From: Betaproteobacteria bacterium
GTDB taxonomy: Bacteria > Pseudomonadota > Gammaproteobacteria > Burkholderiales > Casimicrobiaceae
Direction: 5' to 3'
Assembly (NCBI GenBank): GCA_013298045.1
Contig: JAAFJI010000004.1
Span: 404 to 37,260 of the forward strand
DNA: 36,857 nucleotides
Below are positions 24,719 through 34,485 of the stretch, piece after piece (the stretch's first letter is position 1; each line of letters starts with the position of its first letter). The notes below the pieces were generated by a model, which did not search any database, was not told the origin of the DNA, and saw nothing but the letters and a program-made list of their open reading frames with translations. Made by a program: the position numbers and the translations under genes.

Positions 24719-25275
24719 TCGGCAAGCGCTTTGAGCACACGCTCGGTGATGTCGATGCGCGGGTGGACATAGACCGCGTCTTGGAGGATCAAATCAAACT
24801 TTTCGGTCTCGGCGATCCGCTGTATCACGCGCTGCGCGCGCTCCTGCAACGCTGCGACCTCTTCGTTCATTCGCAGATTTTCGTCCTCGCGGAGCTCGCG
24901 CTGAGCGCGCTGCAAGTCGCGGCTCATCGTCTCCAGCTCGCGCTGTCGGGTGCGCCTCGCGTCGTCGGACATGCCGAGTGAGTCCTTATCGAATGCGCTT
25001 GACGCATCGCGGAAGCGCTTCGCTAGTTTTTCGACTTCGGCCTGTCGCGTGGCGAATTCTCGTTCGAGTTTTTTCGTCGCCCGTTGCGCGAGCGTAGATT
25101 CGCGCAACAACTTCGCGGTATTGACGAAGCCAATTTTGAGCTCGCTGCCCCGCGATGCTGTCCCGGTGCCCGCAGGAGATTGCGCAATTGCGACCGATAG
25201 AAATCCCAAACTAGCGACGAGCGTCATCAACGCGCGACCGACCACCAGAGAACTCAATATTTCAAAACGCTTCAT
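24715..25275 (-). CDS. skp: Periplasmic chaperone Skp/OmpH
   Basis: Skp is a trimeric periplasmic holdase that carries unfolded outer-membrane proteins to BamA. The 186-residue product has a long signal peptide (about 1-31, ending AIAQ), the family start LKIGFVNTAKLLRES and a central charged coiled coil forming the tentacles (FATRQAEVEKLAKRFRDASS, TRQRELETMSRDLQRAQREL), then the C-terminal strand FDLILQDAVYVHPRIDITE. It starts 8 nt after the bamA stop. A small GTG-start ORF overlaps its stop. Confidence 0.93.
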   Translation of the reverse strand: MKRFEILSSLVVGRALMTLVASLGFLSVAIAQSPAGTGTASRGSELKIGFVNTAKLLRESTLAQRATKKLEREFATRQAEVEKLAKRFRDASSAFDKDSLGMSDDARRTRQRELETMSRDLQRAQRELREDENLRMNEEVAALQERAQRVIQRIAETEKFDLILQDAVYVHPRIDITERVLKALAE

Positions 25276-25283
25276 CGTGTAGG

Positions 25284-27677
25284 CTAGAACAGCGTTCCGA
25301 CCTGGAACTGGAATCGCTGAATTCTATCGTCAGGCTTTTTGCCGAGCGGCAGCCCGTAGCTGAACTTAAGCGCGCCGATGGGCGACTTCCAGGCAATTGC
25401 GACGCCGGCGGATAGGTGCACACGTTCGTTGTCCTTCTGCAGCGGATCGCCTTTGTCGTAGACTTGGCCTGCATCGAAGAACACGCTGCCGCGCACCGAT
25501 TTGTCGTTTTTGGTGCCAGGAAACGGAAACAGCAATTCGTTGTTGATCGTGAATTTTCGACGACCGCCAATCGCGCTGCCGTTGTAGCGCGTCGTGCTGG
25601 TCTCGGTGCCATCGGGGTTGCGCGTGGTCGTCGTCACCGCTTCTTTCGGTCCGAGCGAATTGGTGTCATATGTGCGCACCGAGCCGACGCCGCCGCCGTA
25701 GTAATTCTGGAAGAAGGGCAGCGACGCGCCGCCGTAGCCGTTGCCGTAACCGGCTTCGATGTTGACGCCGTAGACCAGGCCCGCGTAGATTGGAACGAAG
25801 TACTGACCTTGGTAGTTGAACTTGTAGTACTTGACTTTCGTGACCGGCAGCGTCGCTTCGACACCGATGCTTTGCAACCAGCCACGGGTCGGGTATTCGA
25901 TACTGTCGCGGCTATCGCGCGCCCAGCCGCTTTGCAGCTTATAGGTGTTGGTGTTAGTTCCGAACTCTTTCGTGTAATCGAAAAAGCGCTGCGGACTGAT
26001 CCCGGGTGTAAGCGTCAGCCGGGAATTCTCGGCAGACAAGCCTGCGCTCACGCTGTCAGTTTCGCTAATAGGAATGCCGAAGCGGGTGCCCGCGCCGTAG
26101 GTCGACAAGATGTAGCTACCGCCGCCAGTGGAGGTCGGGTCATACGTGCGGCGATAAATATCGACACTGCGGCTCACCCCGTCCGGCGTGAAATAGGGGT
26201 TGGTGTAGCCGAGCACCGCAGTTTTAGATGCACGGCTGGTATTGACCTGAATGGCGAGCGCATTGCCGGTACCGAGTACGTTGTTCTGCGACATCGAGGC
26301 CGACAGCACAAGTTTTTCCGCACTCGAATAGCCGGCACCGGCGTTGATGCTACCGGTGTTTTTCTCTTTCACGGTGACGTCGATATCGACCTGATCGTTC
26401 ACCGCAGCGACCGCCTGGTTATCCATCGTGACTTCTTCGAAAAAGCCCAGGCGATCAAGGCGTACCTTCGAGCGCTGAATTTTTGCCTGGTCGTACCACG
26501 ACGCTTCAAGCTGGCGCATTTCGCGACGAATCACCTCGTCGCGTGTTTGGACGTTACCTGCGATGTTGATACGACGCACATAGACACGTCGCCCCGGATC
26601 AATGACGTAGTTGAAGGCAACGGTTTGCTTCTCACGATCGATTTCCGGCACCGTATTGACGTTTGCGAACGCGTAGCCTTCGCGCCCCAGGCGGTCGCTG
26701 ATGGCTTTTGCTCCATCGGCGAGTCTGGTGCGGTTAAAGACATCACCGGTACGCACTGGAATCAACGAACGAAGCTCCGCCTCGGGAAGCAGCAATTCGC
26801 CGCTGAGGGTAACGCCAGCGATCGAGAATTTCGCGCCCTCGGAAATATTGATCGTGATGTAGACCTGCGATTTATCAGGCGACAGCGACACTTGCGTCGA
26901 TTCGACATTGAATTCGAGATGGCCGCGATTGGTGTAATACGCGCGGATTGCCTCAAGGTCGGCTTGCAGTTTTTGCTTCGAGTACTGATCGTCTTTGGTA
27001 TACCAGGAAAACCAGCCGCCCCGAGAGAGCTGCATTTGATCCAAAAGCACTTTTTCGGCCACGGCGTTTGCGCCGATGATGTTTATCGATTCGATGCGTG
27101 CGACCTCGCCCTCTTTCACCTCAATCGAGATTCCGGTGCGATTGCGCTCAAGCGGAGTAAGCGTGGTGGTGACGTCCACATCGTAGCGACCGCGCGACAG
27201 GTATTGCTTTTTGATTTCCTGCTCCGCACGATCTAGCACCGTACGATCAAGAATCCGCCCTTCAGAGAGCCCTGCATCGCGCAGTGCCTTCTTCAGCGTG
27301 TCTTTGTCGAACTCTTTGGCACCGACGATGTCGATCGAGGCGACCGTCGGACGCTCGACGACCGTAACGATCAACACCCCCTCCTGTGCTTCGACCCGAA
27401 CGTCTTTGAAGAAACCCGTCTCAAAAAGCGTCTTGATTGCTTTCGAGGCAGCTGCCTGGTCGAAACGATCGCCGACTTTCACACCCAGATAGTTAAACAC
27501 TGTGCCCGGATCGGTGCGCTGCAAGCCCTCGACACGAATGTCGCGAACCACGAACGATTCTTGGGCGATCGCGACCGCGACGGTCGAGACTACACCGGCG
27601 ACCGCGAGAGCACGCGCAAGTCGTCGGAGGCGGATTGTGGGAGCAGACGAAGAAGAGAGAGACAAATGACGGGTCAC
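25284..27677 (-). CDS. bamA: Outer membrane protein assembly factor BamA
   Basis: This is the central subunit of the BAM complex that folds beta-barrels into the outer membrane. The 797-residue protein has a signal peptide (about 1-38), five POTRA domains (starting FVVRDIRVEGLQRTDPGTVF, to about residue 430) and a C-terminal 16-strand barrel ending in the beta-signal phenylalanine (QFQVGTLF). The barrel loop-6 motif normally VRGF/Y reads VRTY here (GGGVGSVRTYDTNSLGPKE), an unusual substitution confirmed on the DNA (GTGCGCACATAT). It starts with GTG overlapping the rseP stop by 4 nt and is followed by its partner chaperone skp. Confidence 0.97.
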   Translation of the reverse strand: MTRHLSLSSSSAPTIRLRRLARALAVAGVVSTVAVAIAQESFVVRDIRVEGLQRTDPGTVFNYLGVKVGDRFDQAAASKAIKTLFETGFFKDVRVEAQEGVLIVTVVERPTVASIDIVGAKEFDKDTLKKALRDAGLSEGRILDRTVLDRAEQEIKKQYLSRGRYDVDVTTTLTPLERNRTGISIEVKEGEVARIESINIIGANAVAEKVLLDQMQLSRGGWFSWYTKDDQYSKQKLQADLEAIRAYYTNRGHLEFNVESTQVSLSPDKSQVYITINISEGAKFSIAGVTLSGELLLPEAELRSLIPVRTGDVFNRTRLADGAKAISDRLGREGYAFANVNTVPEIDREKQTVAFNYVIDPGRRVYVRRINIAGNVQTRDEVIRREMRQLEASWYDQAKIQRSKVRLDRLGFFEEVTMDNQAVAAVNDQVDIDVTVKEKNTGSINAGAGYSSAEKLVLSASMSQNNVLGTGNALAIQVNTSRASKTAVLGYTNPYFTPDGVSRSVDIYRRTYDPTSTGGGSYILSTYGAGTRFGIPISETDSVSAGLSAENSRLTLTPGISPQRFFDYTKEFGTNTNTYKLQSGWARDSRDSIEYPTRGWLQSIGVEATLPVTKVKYYKFNYQGQYFVPIYAGLVYGVNIEAGYGNGYGGASLPFFQNYYGGGVGSVRTYDTNSLGPKEAVTTTTRNPDGTETSTTRYNGSAIGGRRKFTINNELLFPFPGTKNDKSVRGSVFFDAGQVYDKGDPLQKDNERVHLSAGVAIAWKSPIGALKFSYGLPLGKKPDDRIQRFQFQVGTLF

Positions 27678-29044
27678 GAGAAGATGCGTAGAAAATCGTT
27701 ATAGAGCGCGAGCGCGGTGAGCGAGGTGACGAATCCAATGCCGATTCGCTGCCCGAGGATGAGTGCGCGCTCGGTCGGCGGCGACCCTTTGATTGCTTCC
27801 CAGAGATGATATAGCAACTGACCACCATCCAACATCGGAACCGGAAGCAGGTTAAGCACGCCAATCGAAATACTGACGATGGCGAGGAATAGCAAGAATG
27901 GCGTCGAGCCCTGCTTGAGTGTGACCCCCGCCCCTTCAGCCATCGTAATCGGACCTGACACCTGGCGCAGCGACACCTCGCCGCTCAACATGCCCCACAG
28001 CACGCGCACGGTCAGCGTCGTGGCTTCGCCAGTGCGATACAGCCCCTCGACGAGAGCCCCGACCACGCCGCGCTCGGCGCTCGACGCGAGTCCGATCTTC
28101 TCGTCCAATAAATTTGCCGGGGTTACCTCTATCCGGCCGATCTCGCGCTGACCCGAGCGCACCGCTTTCGGAATCACTGTCGTCGCGAGCGTCGTCCCGT
28201 CGCGCGAAATCGAAAGCGCTACTTCGCGCTGCGGCGCAGCTTGAATCCGCTGCGTCAACTCCATCCATTCGTTGATCGCCTGGCCGTTGATCTCGACAAC
28301 GCGATCGCCCGCGCGAAGCCCCGCGCGCGCCGCCGGTCCACCTTCAACAACACTGCCGATGACTGGCGGCTGAAACAGTCCAATGCCCCAGTTGGCTGTG
28401 CCTTTGCCGACGCCGTCGGCTTGAACTGCAGCGTCGCTGCGATTGAGCGCGATCTCTCGCTCAATGCCGCGATCGTTTACGGTCAACCGAATCGAATCGG
28501 AGAACATGTGAGCCAGCAAGTGCCAGCGAACGTCGCTCCAATCGAGCACTTCGCGACCATTGATCGATTTCACGGTTTCACCGCCTCGCAGTCCACCTGC
28601 CGCCGCAGCACTCTGCGCAGGCGGCGTTGCGAGCACAGCGATCACGCTTCGCTCGGGCATCGAAAGCGCTGCGCCGTAGAGCACGACCGCGAGTAGAAAA
28701 TTGGCGAGCGGTCCAGCGGCCACGATCAACGAACGTTTCCAAAGCACCTGCCGATCGAAGGCTTGGGCGGCTTCAGCATCGTTCTTCGGCGGAAATTCTT
28801 CGTCGCGCGTATCGAGCATGCGCACGTAGCCGCCGAGCGGAATCGCAGAGATCGCAAATTCGCTGCCTTTGAACACGCTGCGTTTTCCGATCCAGCGCAG
28901 AAGCACCGGACCGAAACCCACCGAGAAACGAATCACTTTGACGCCGCACCAACGCGCGACCAAATAATGACCGAACTCGTGCACCGTTACAAGAATCGCA
29001 ACCGCGAGCAGGAATCCGATGAGGGCACTTCCGAAAATACTCAT
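27674..29044 (-). CDS. rseP: Site-2 zinc metalloprotease RseP
   Basis: This inner-membrane protease cuts anti-sigma factor RseA after DegS and also removes signal peptide remnants. The 456-residue protein begins with a membrane helix containing the zinc motif (VTVHEFGHYLVAR, His22/Glu23/His26), then two PDZ domains (around VKSINGREVLDWSDV and AGLRAGDRVVEINGQA) and a C-terminal membrane part with the third ligand in NLLPVPMLDGGQLLYHLWE. The dxr stop overlaps its ATG by 4 nt, and its stop overlaps the bamA start, so it is translationally coupled on both sides. Confidence 0.97.
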   Translation of the reverse strand: MSIFGSALIGFLLAVAILVTVHEFGHYLVARWCGVKVIRFSVGFGPVLLRWIGKRSVFKGSEFAISAIPLGGYVRMLDTRDEEFPPKNDAEAAQAFDRQVLWKRSLIVAAGPLANFLLAVVLYGAALSMPERSVIAVLATPPAQSAAAAGGLRGGETVKSINGREVLDWSDVRWHLLAHMFSDSIRLTVNDRGIEREIALNRSDAAVQADGVGKGTANWGIGLFQPPVIGSVVEGGPAARAGLRAGDRVVEINGQAINEWMELTQRIQAAPQREVALSISRDGTTLATTVIPKAVRSGQREIGRIEVTPANLLDEKIGLASSAERGVVGALVEGLYRTGEATTLTVRVLWGMLSGEVSLRQVSGPITMAEGAGVTLKQGSTPFLLFLAIVSISIGVLNLLPVPMLDGGQLLYHLWEAIKGSPPTERALILGQRIGIGFVTSLTALALYNDFLRIFS

Positions 29045-30234
29045 GCAACGACGCTTTCGCGCTTTTGAGCAAATTGCTTCACGAACGATTGCGCGATCTC
29101 GCGTGTTGACCGGTCGCGGGAAAACACATCGTCAAGCGAGGCGGGTTCGCGGGTGTCCGCGCGCGCGAGCGTTTGCTCAACGAGCGGCACGATCTGCGTG
29201 AAACGAATTTCGCGATTCAAGAACGCGGCCACAGCAACTTCATTGGCGGCGTTCAATGCGAGACAACTGCCCTGCCCCGCTCGCAGCGCAGCATAAGCAA
29301 GATTGAGTGCGGGATAGCGTTGATGATCCACCTCGAAGAATTCCAAACGTCCGACCTTCGCGAGTGAAAACCGTTCAATGTCCAACGACAATCGATTCGG
29401 ATGCCCCATTGCGTGGGCGATTGGCACCTGCATATCGGATGGGCCGAGATGCGCCAAAATCGATCCGTCCGTCATTTCCAATAGGGCATGAACAGAACTC
29501 GTTGGATGAATGAGCACATGAATATCGTCGGCGGGGCGATTGAACAAAAGTGACGCCTCGATCACCTCCAACCCTTTGTTCATTAGTGTCGCCGAGTCGA
29601 CCGAAATTTTGCGCCCCATGTCCCAGGTCGGGTGCTTGCAAGCCTCATCGGGCGTGATGGTGTCGAACGTGTTGACAGCGCGCAAACGAAACGGTCCGCC
29701 CGAAGCGGTAAGCGTGATCGCGCGCACCCGTGAGGGCTCGCAATGCATGCCGTTCGCACACTGATACACGGCGTTGTGTTCACTGTCGATCGGCAGAATC
29801 GTTGCGCCCTTTTCTTCCGCGAGCTTGAGCAACAAATGGCCCGATGCGACAAGCGCTTCTTTGTTCGCCAGCAGCACGGTCTTTCCAGCAGCGACCGCAG
29901 CCCACGTTGAAGGCAAACCTGCAAATCCAGAAATACCGGCCACGACGATGTCTGCATTCGCCATCGCCGCGCATGCGTTCACTGCATCTACGCCGCCCTC
30001 GACGCGAACCAATGGCTGGTGACGCGACATCGCGGATTTCAATTGCACTGCCGCGTCAACATCGCTCATCGCAACGACTTCGGGCTCAAACTCGTCGATG
30101 ATCGACAACATCGCTTGCCAATTGCCATTCGCGGCGACGGCGAGCACGCGAAACTTGTCGCGATGCTGGCGAATGACTTTCAGCGTGCTATCGCCGATTG
30201 AGCCCGTTGCACCTAGGATGATGACGTTCTTCAT
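29041..30234 (-). CDS. dxr: 1-deoxy-D-xylulose 5-phosphate reductoisomerase
   Basis: It converts DXP to MEP with NADPH, the first committed step of the non-mevalonate isoprenoid pathway that supplies undecaprenyl phosphate. The ATG at 30234 (MKNVIILGATGSIGDSTLKV) puts the dinucleotide motif at the N-terminus, so the eight track residues before it are dropped. The 397-residue enzyme has LANKEALVASGHLLL, ILPIDSEHNAVYQC, LTASGGPFR, MGRKISVDSATLMNKGLEVI and LIHPTSSVHALLEMTDGSIL, all substrate- and metal-binding parts. It lies 4 nt after cdsA and overlaps rseP. Confidence 0.97.
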   Translation of the reverse strand: MKNVIILGATGSIGDSTLKVIRQHRDKFRVLAVAANGNWQAMLSIIDEFEPEVVAMSDVDAAVQLKSAMSRHQPLVRVEGGVDAVNACAAMANADIVVAGISGFAGLPSTWAAVAAGKTVLLANKEALVASGHLLLKLAEEKGATILPIDSEHNAVYQCANGMHCEPSRVRAITLTASGGPFRLRAVNTFDTITPDEACKHPTWDMGRKISVDSATLMNKGLEVIEASLLFNRPADDIHVLIHPTSSVHALLEMTDGSILAHLGPSDMQVPIAHAMGHPNRLSLDIERFSLAKVGRLEFFEVDHQRYPALNLAYAALRAGQGSCLALNAANEVAVAAFLNREIRFTQIVPLVEQTLARADTREPASLDDVFSRDRSTREIAQSFVKQFAQKRESVVA

Positions 30235-30238
30235 CGCA

Positions 30239-31105
30239 TCATTTCCACATCGGAACAACGAAACTCAGCAGGAAGGTCGCCACCGGCAAGACCGCGAGCT
30301 GCGCATCGATTCGGTCGAGCACGCCGCCGTGACCGGGCAGCAAATGGCTCGAATCCTTCACGCTGGCCTGCCGCTTCAATTGCGATTCCCACAAATCGCC
30401 GATCACAGCTAAAGCTCCGATCGCCCCGCCAAATAGGGCGACAGCCACAATCATGGAAACATTCGATAATAGATTCAAATAGCTCATTGCGCCCAGCGAC
30501 CAAAGGCTTGCAGCGACGATGCCAGCTATTGCACCCTCGCGCGACTTGCCTGGACTGATGGCGGGTGCGAGTTTCACGCGACCGAACTTACGACCGAAGA
30601 AATACGCAGCAACGTCAGCGACCACGGTCAACACCACGACCGCGACCAAGTGCCAGACGCTCACGCGATAGAGCGCCACGGCCGAGAGCCACGCTGAAGC
30701 GATCAATACGGCAAAGATCACTCGTCCGGACACCGATGAAATGTCGATTGCGCGTCGCGAGAGTTGCAATGGCGCAATCGCAACCCAAAACACCGCGACC
30801 GCGACAAGAACCATCGTGAGCAATATCGCTGAGCTCGCGCCTTCATGCAACGAATAAGCGACGAAGGCAATCGCAGCAACGCTTAAGAGCATTTGCAGCG
30901 CAATCGCTGGCTTCGATGCGAGTCGCGCGCCTTCCCATGCTGCAGCGAGACAAAACACCGTAACCAGCGCGGCCCAAAGATGCAAATTACCAATCGCAAG
31001 CACGGCGATCACGACTGCAGCGAGCACCAACGCTGTCGCAAGCCGCGTTGGCAAATCCGATTTCTTTTTGACGACCGGCGGCGTGTTTTGGGCGGGCGAG
31101 CTCAC
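30239..31105 (-). CDS. cdsA: Phosphatidate cytidylyltransferase
   Basis: This integral membrane enzyme makes CDP-diacylglycerol from CTP and phosphatidate, the precursor of all phospholipids. The 288-residue product has about eight hydrophobic helices. The family signature is at the end: DLWESQLKRQASVKDSSHLL, then PGHGGVLDRIDAQL, with the metal-binding Asp. VVADVAAYFFGRKFGR is also typical. It starts with GTG one base after the uppS TAA. The following dxr is 4 nt away. Confidence 0.96.
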   Translation of the reverse strand: MSSPAQNTPPVVKKKSDLPTRLATALVLAAVVIAVLAIGNLHLWAALVTVFCLAAAWEGARLASKPAIALQMLLSVAAIAFVAYSLHEGASSAILLTMVLVAVAVFWVAIAPLQLSRRAIDISSVSGRVIFAVLIASAWLSAVALYRVSVWHLVAVVVLTVVADVAAYFFGRKFGRVKLAPAISPGKSREGAIAGIVAASLWSLGAMSYLNLLSNVSMIVAVALFGGAIGALAVIGDLWESQLKRQASVKDSSHLLPGHGGVLDRIDAQLAVLPVATFLLSFVVPMWK

Positions 31106-31106
31106 A

Positions 31107-31835
31107 TTAGACCTTCACCGTCTCGCGCAAACCAACATCGCCACGCACCTGTTCACCGGTTTGACCGAAGCGACGTTCACGATTGGCAAACCAGACAACT
31201 GCCGCGTCGAATTCGGCTTCGCCGAAATCGGGCCACAGCACATCTGTGAAGTAGAGCTCGGTATAGGCCATTTGCCAGAGCAAAAAATTGCTGATGCGAC
31301 GCTCTCCACCGGTTCGAATGAACAGATCCGGATCGGGTTGATCGGCGAAGGCCAGATGTTTTTCGAAGTTCGCTGCGTCGCCTGCGGCGCTCGCACGCGC
31401 AACCGCCTGCTCAATGTCCCAGCGGCCGCCGTAGTTCACGGCGACGTTAAATGTTTGCGTGACGTTATTGCGGGTCAACGCTTCGGCATCGGCGATGAGT
31501 TTCTGAATCTCCGGTGCAAGCGCCGGCAGATCGCCGATTGCGCGAAAGCGAATACCGTTCTCATGAAGCTTTTGAATTTCCTCGCGCAAGGCTTTGAAGA
31601 AAAGCTCCATCAGATACGAAACTTCGTCTTGGGGCCGTTTCCAATTTTCACTGCTGAACGCGAATACGGTGAGATGCGTCACACCATGTTTCGCCGCAGA
31701 GCGCAGCAAGGTGCGCACTGCTTCGACGCCTTGACGATGTCCCGCCACTCGCGGCAAAAAGCGCTTCTGCGCCCAGCGCCCATTGCCATCCATGACCACG
31801 ACGACGTGGCGAGGTGAGGCGTATTTAGTTGACAC
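31107..31835 (-). CDS. uppS: Undecaprenyl diphosphate synthase
   Basis: It adds eight isoprene units in cis to farnesyl diphosphate to form the C55 carrier lipid for peptidoglycan and O-antigen. The GTG at 31835 (MSTKYASPRHVVVVMDGNGR) is chosen: the longer track start overlaps frr by 35 nt and its extra 26 residues are not family-like. The 242 residues show HVVVVMDGNGRWAQKR (Mg-binding Asp16), GHRQGVEAVRTLL, LTVFAFSSENWKRP, NVAVNYGGRWDIEQAV, and PDLFIRTGGERRISNFLLWQ. The gap after frr is 43 nt. No good Shine-Dalgarno is seen. Confidence 0.95.
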   Translation of the reverse strand: MSTKYASPRHVVVVMDGNGRWAQKRFLPRVAGHRQGVEAVRTLLRSAAKHGVTHLTVFAFSSENWKRPQDEVSYLMELFFKALREEIQKLHENGIRFRAIGDLPALAPEIQKLIADAEALTRNNVTQTFNVAVNYGGRWDIEQAVARASAAGDAANFEKHLAFADQPDPDLFIRTGGERRISNFLLWQMAYTELYFTDVLWPDFGEAEFDAAVVWFANRERRFGQTGEQVRGDVGLRETVKV

Positions 31836-31878
31836 GGACGAGCGAGAAATTAGTGAAATGACGAGCGCTAGTTCGGCA

Positions 31879-32436
31879 CTAAACCGACAACAGCTCGGCT
31901 TCCTTAGCCGCAAACATTTTGTCGATTTCCTTGATCGTGTTGTCGGTCATCTTCTGCACGGCGTCCTGCGCGCCACGCTCTTCATCTTCCGAAATTTCTT
32001 TTCTCTTGAGCGCGTCTTTGAACGCGTTGTTCGCATCGCGGCGAACGTTGCGGACGGCCACACGCGAATCTTCGGCCTCGCTTTTCACGAGCTTCACCAA
32101 CTCTTTGCGGCGCTCTTCGCTCATCATCGGCATCGGCACGCGAATGATGTCGCTATTGACCGAGGGATTCAATCCGAGATCGGCCTCGCGAATGGCTTTT
32201 TCGACAACTTGGATCATCTTCTTTTCGAACGGCTGCACACCAATGGTACGAGCGTCGAGCAATGTGACGTTGGCCACACCCGTGATCGGCGTCATCGCGC
32301 CGTAGTATTCGACTTGCACTGTATCGAGCATTCCGGCATGCGCGCGGCCGGTGCGCACTTTGGTGAAATTGTTCTTCAGCGCTTCAAGCGCTTTCGCCAT
32401 TTTGGTTTCGGCTGTCTTTTTAGCTTCAGCAATCAT
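31879..32436 (-). CDS. frr: Ribosome recycling factor
   Basis: RRF with EF-G splits the post-termination ribosome. The 185-residue length is exact for the family. Motifs are [60 protein letters not shown] and the long C-terminal helix [25 protein letters not shown] stands before the ATG at good spacing. The pyrH-frr gap (32437-32527) is AT-rich and holds no gene, possibly a secondary promoter. Confidence 0.97.
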   Translation of the reverse strand: MIAEAKKTAETKMAKALEALKNNFTKVRTGRAHAGMLDTVQVEYYGAMTPITGVANVTLLDARTIGVQPFEKKMIQVVEKAIREADLGLNPSVNSDIIRVPMPMMSEERRKELVKLVKSEAEDSRVAVRNVRRDANNAFKDALKRKEISEDEERGAQDAVQKMTDNTIKEIDKMFAAKEAELLSV

Positions 32437-32527
32437 GTTCTATGCCTCATTGAATGGTGTTTTTTCACACAAATCAAATATTTTCGATAAGCAATTTAAT
32501 TGCCTTCAATAAAAAATTTAAAGCGGC

Positions 32528-33253
32528 TTAGCAGGTTACGGTTGTACCTTCATCTTCGCCGCAAACCACCCGCTTGAGCGCACCTGCCTTGAAAATCGAA
32601 AACACGTTCAAGCGCAAATTCTGGTCGCGGCAAAGCGCGAGCGCGGTGGCGTCCATCACCTTTAAGTTTTTCACGATCGCCTCATCGAATGTAAGCGACG
32701 AATATCGCGTGGCGGTCGGGTCTTTCATCGGGTCGGCGGTGTACACGCCGTCGACCTTAGTCGCCTTCAATACGAGATCGGCGCTGATCTCGCGACCGCG
32801 CAGCGCAGCACCGGTGTCGGTGGTGAAAAACGGGTTGCCGGTGCCTGCGGCAAAGATCACGATCTTGCCCTCTTCGAGGTAGCGCAGCGCCTTGCCGCGA
32901 ATGTAGGGCTCGGCGACCGAATCGATACGAAGTGCAGATTGCACCCGCGCCGCGAGTCCTCCTCGGCGCATGGCATCCGCGAGCGCCAAGGCGTTCATGA
33001 CCGTTGCAAGCATGCCCATGTAATCCGCAGTCGCGCGATCCATGCCGACCGCGCTCGGCGCGATGCCGCGGAAGATATTGCCGCCGCCGATCACGACCGC
33101 GATTTCAACGCCCATGTCGTGCACTTCCTTGATCTCGGCGACGATGCGGTCGATCACCAACGGATTGATCCCGTAAGCGTCTTCGCCCATCAGCGCTTCG
33201 CCGGAAAGTTTGACCAGGATACGTTTGAAAGCGGGGGTGGGCGTGCTCGACAT
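32528..33253 (-). CDS. pyrH: UMP kinase
   Basis: It phosphorylates UMP to UDP in pyrimidine nucleotide synthesis; the bacterial enzyme is hexameric and GTP/UTP regulated. The ATG at 33253 ([20 protein letters not shown]) has ACAGG upstream. The 50 extra track residues come from a repeat and terminator region and are rejected. The 241-residue product shows [84 protein letters not shown], and [21 protein letters not shown] 280 bp spacer with terminator and palindromic repeat separates it from tsf, so it may have its own promoter. Confidence 0.97.
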   Translation of the reverse strand: MSSTPTPAFKRILVKLSGEALMGEDAYGINPLVIDRIVAEIKEVHDMGVEIAVVIGGGNIFRGIAPSAVGMDRATADYMGMLATVMNALALADAMRRGGLAARVQSALRIDSVAEPYIRGKALRYLEEGKIVIFAAGTGNPFFTTDTGAALRGREISADLVLKATKVDGVYTADPMKDPTATRYSSLTFDEAIVKNLKVMDATALALCRDQNLRLNVFSIFKAGALKRVVCGEDEGTTVTC

Positions 33254-33365
33254 AACCTGTAAGTTTAGCGCGTCCCTTTGATCGTCAGGAGCGGCGATCA
33301 CCGCGATCATTTCTTCGTTTGCCGGGATGATTTTGTGAGTGATCGCGACCAAGGTCGCTCCCACT

Positions 33366-33396
33366 AGGAAACGAAAAACGGCTCCGAAGAGCCGTT
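33366..33396 (-). terminator. Rho-independent terminator after tsf
   Basis: On the minus strand AACGGCTC-TTCG-GAGCCGTT, with a stable UUCG tetraloop, is followed by TTTCGTTTCC. It ends the rpsB-tsf transcript about 137 nt after the tsf stop, with the long palindromic repeat in between. Confidence 0.85.
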
Positions 33397-33410
33397 CTTT
33401 CAAATACCGC

Positions 33411-33537
33411 TGTGATTCCGTAGCGAGAAGCTGTCAGGCGAGGCGCAAGCGGACGAAAATACCGGAATGTGCATTTGCACATGAGGATTTTTCGGCCGCT
33501 TGCAACGAAGCATCACAGCTTCGTAGTAGGAATCAGA
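33411..33537. repeat. ~120-bp imperfect palindromic element between tsf and pyrH
   Basis: The two arms match when inverted: TGATTCC, AAGCTGT, GCAAGCGG, CGAAAAT and, at the centre, ATGTGCATTTGCACAT. The result is a long hairpin about 120 nt in size. The outer TGATTCC begins with the TGA stop codon of tsf (33535-33533). This resembles ERIC-like palindromic intergenic repeats in size and form. No other copy is seen in this window. Confidence 0.7.
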
Positions 33538-34420
33538 GGCCCTTGGCTGCTGCTGCGACTTCCGCCGCATAGTCCACCACCTTTTTTTCGATACCTTCGC
33601 CGACCACGTAGAGCTGGAAGCTATGCACGGTTGTGTTCGCGGCCTTAAGCACCTTCTCGACGGTCTGCTCTGGATCCTTCACGAACGGTTGCCCGAGCAA
33701 AGTCACTTCCGCGAGGTATTTGTTGATACGACCCACGACCATCTTGGCAACGATGTCGGCCGGTTTGCCGGACTCTGCGGCTTGCGCGGTGAAGATCTTG
33801 CGCTCATTTTCGATGAGCTCCGCCGGGACTTGGTCTCGCGACACGCACACGGCGCGGGTCGATGCGATCGACGCCGCGAGATGCATTGCGACGTCGCGCG
33901 CGATATCGCCGTTACCGGTGTATTCCACCAGCACGCCAATACGCCCGCCGCCGTGCGAGTAGCTTGCCACCTTGTTCGAAGCAATACGTGCGAAGCGACG
34001 CGCGGTCATGTTCTCGCCGATTTTTTGCACGAGTGCGGCACGTTTCACTTCGGCCTTCTCGCCATCAATCGTCGTTTCCATCAGCGCAGCGACGTCGGCA
34101 GGACCGTTATCACCGACACTTTTTGCAAGCGCGGCGGCCATCGCGAGCACGTCTACGTTGCGCGCTGCAAAGTCGGTTTCGCAGTTGAACTCAACCAATG
34201 CGCCCTTCGATGCGTCCGCCGACACATACACGCCAATGGTGCCTTCGGCGGCCTGACGCGTAGCGGCTTTTACAGCCTTCGCGCCGGATTTGATGCGAAG
34301 CAATTCTTCGGCGGCTTTGATATCGCCTGCGGTTTCGGTGAGCGCTTTTTTGCACTCCATCATGCCGAGCCCGGTCATTTCACGAAGCTCTTTAACGAGC
34401 GATGCAGAGATGTCTGCCAT
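33533..34420 (-). CDS. tsf: Elongation factor Ts
   Basis: EF-Ts is the nucleotide exchange factor for EF-Tu. The ATG at 34420 ([20 protein letters not shown]) has GGAGA at good spacing; six extra track residues are rejected. The 295-residue product has the UBA-like N-terminus with [14 protein letters not shown], then [29 protein letters not shown], and the C-terminal dimerisation part with [12 protein letters not shown]. It follows rpsB with a 112 nt gap that contains a hairpin. Its TGA stop lies within a palindromic repeat element. Confidence 0.97.
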   Translation of the reverse strand: MADISASLVKELREMTGLGMMECKKALTETAGDIKAAEELLRIKSGAKAVKAATRQAAEGTIGVYVSADASKGALVEFNCETDFAARNVDVLAMAAALAKSVGDNGPADVAALMETTIDGEKAEVKRAALVQKIGENMTARRFARIASNKVASYSHGGGRIGVLVEYTGNGDIARDVAMHLAASIASTRAVCVSRDQVPAELIENERKIFTAQAAESGKPADIVAKMVVGRINKYLAEVTLLGQPFVKDPEQTVEKVLKAANTTVHSFQLYVVGEGIEKKVVDYAAEVAAAAKGL

Positions 34421-34485
34421 GTCTATTCTCCAACTCATGTGTACAACGCGCGCGATGCGTGTTGTAAAAAATTCAACGATTCAAT

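Noticed and set aside
25416-27236. 606-aa plus-strand ORF opposite bamA
   Set aside because: It is antisense to an unambiguous BamA. Long open shadows are common in GC-rich genes and the product matches no family.
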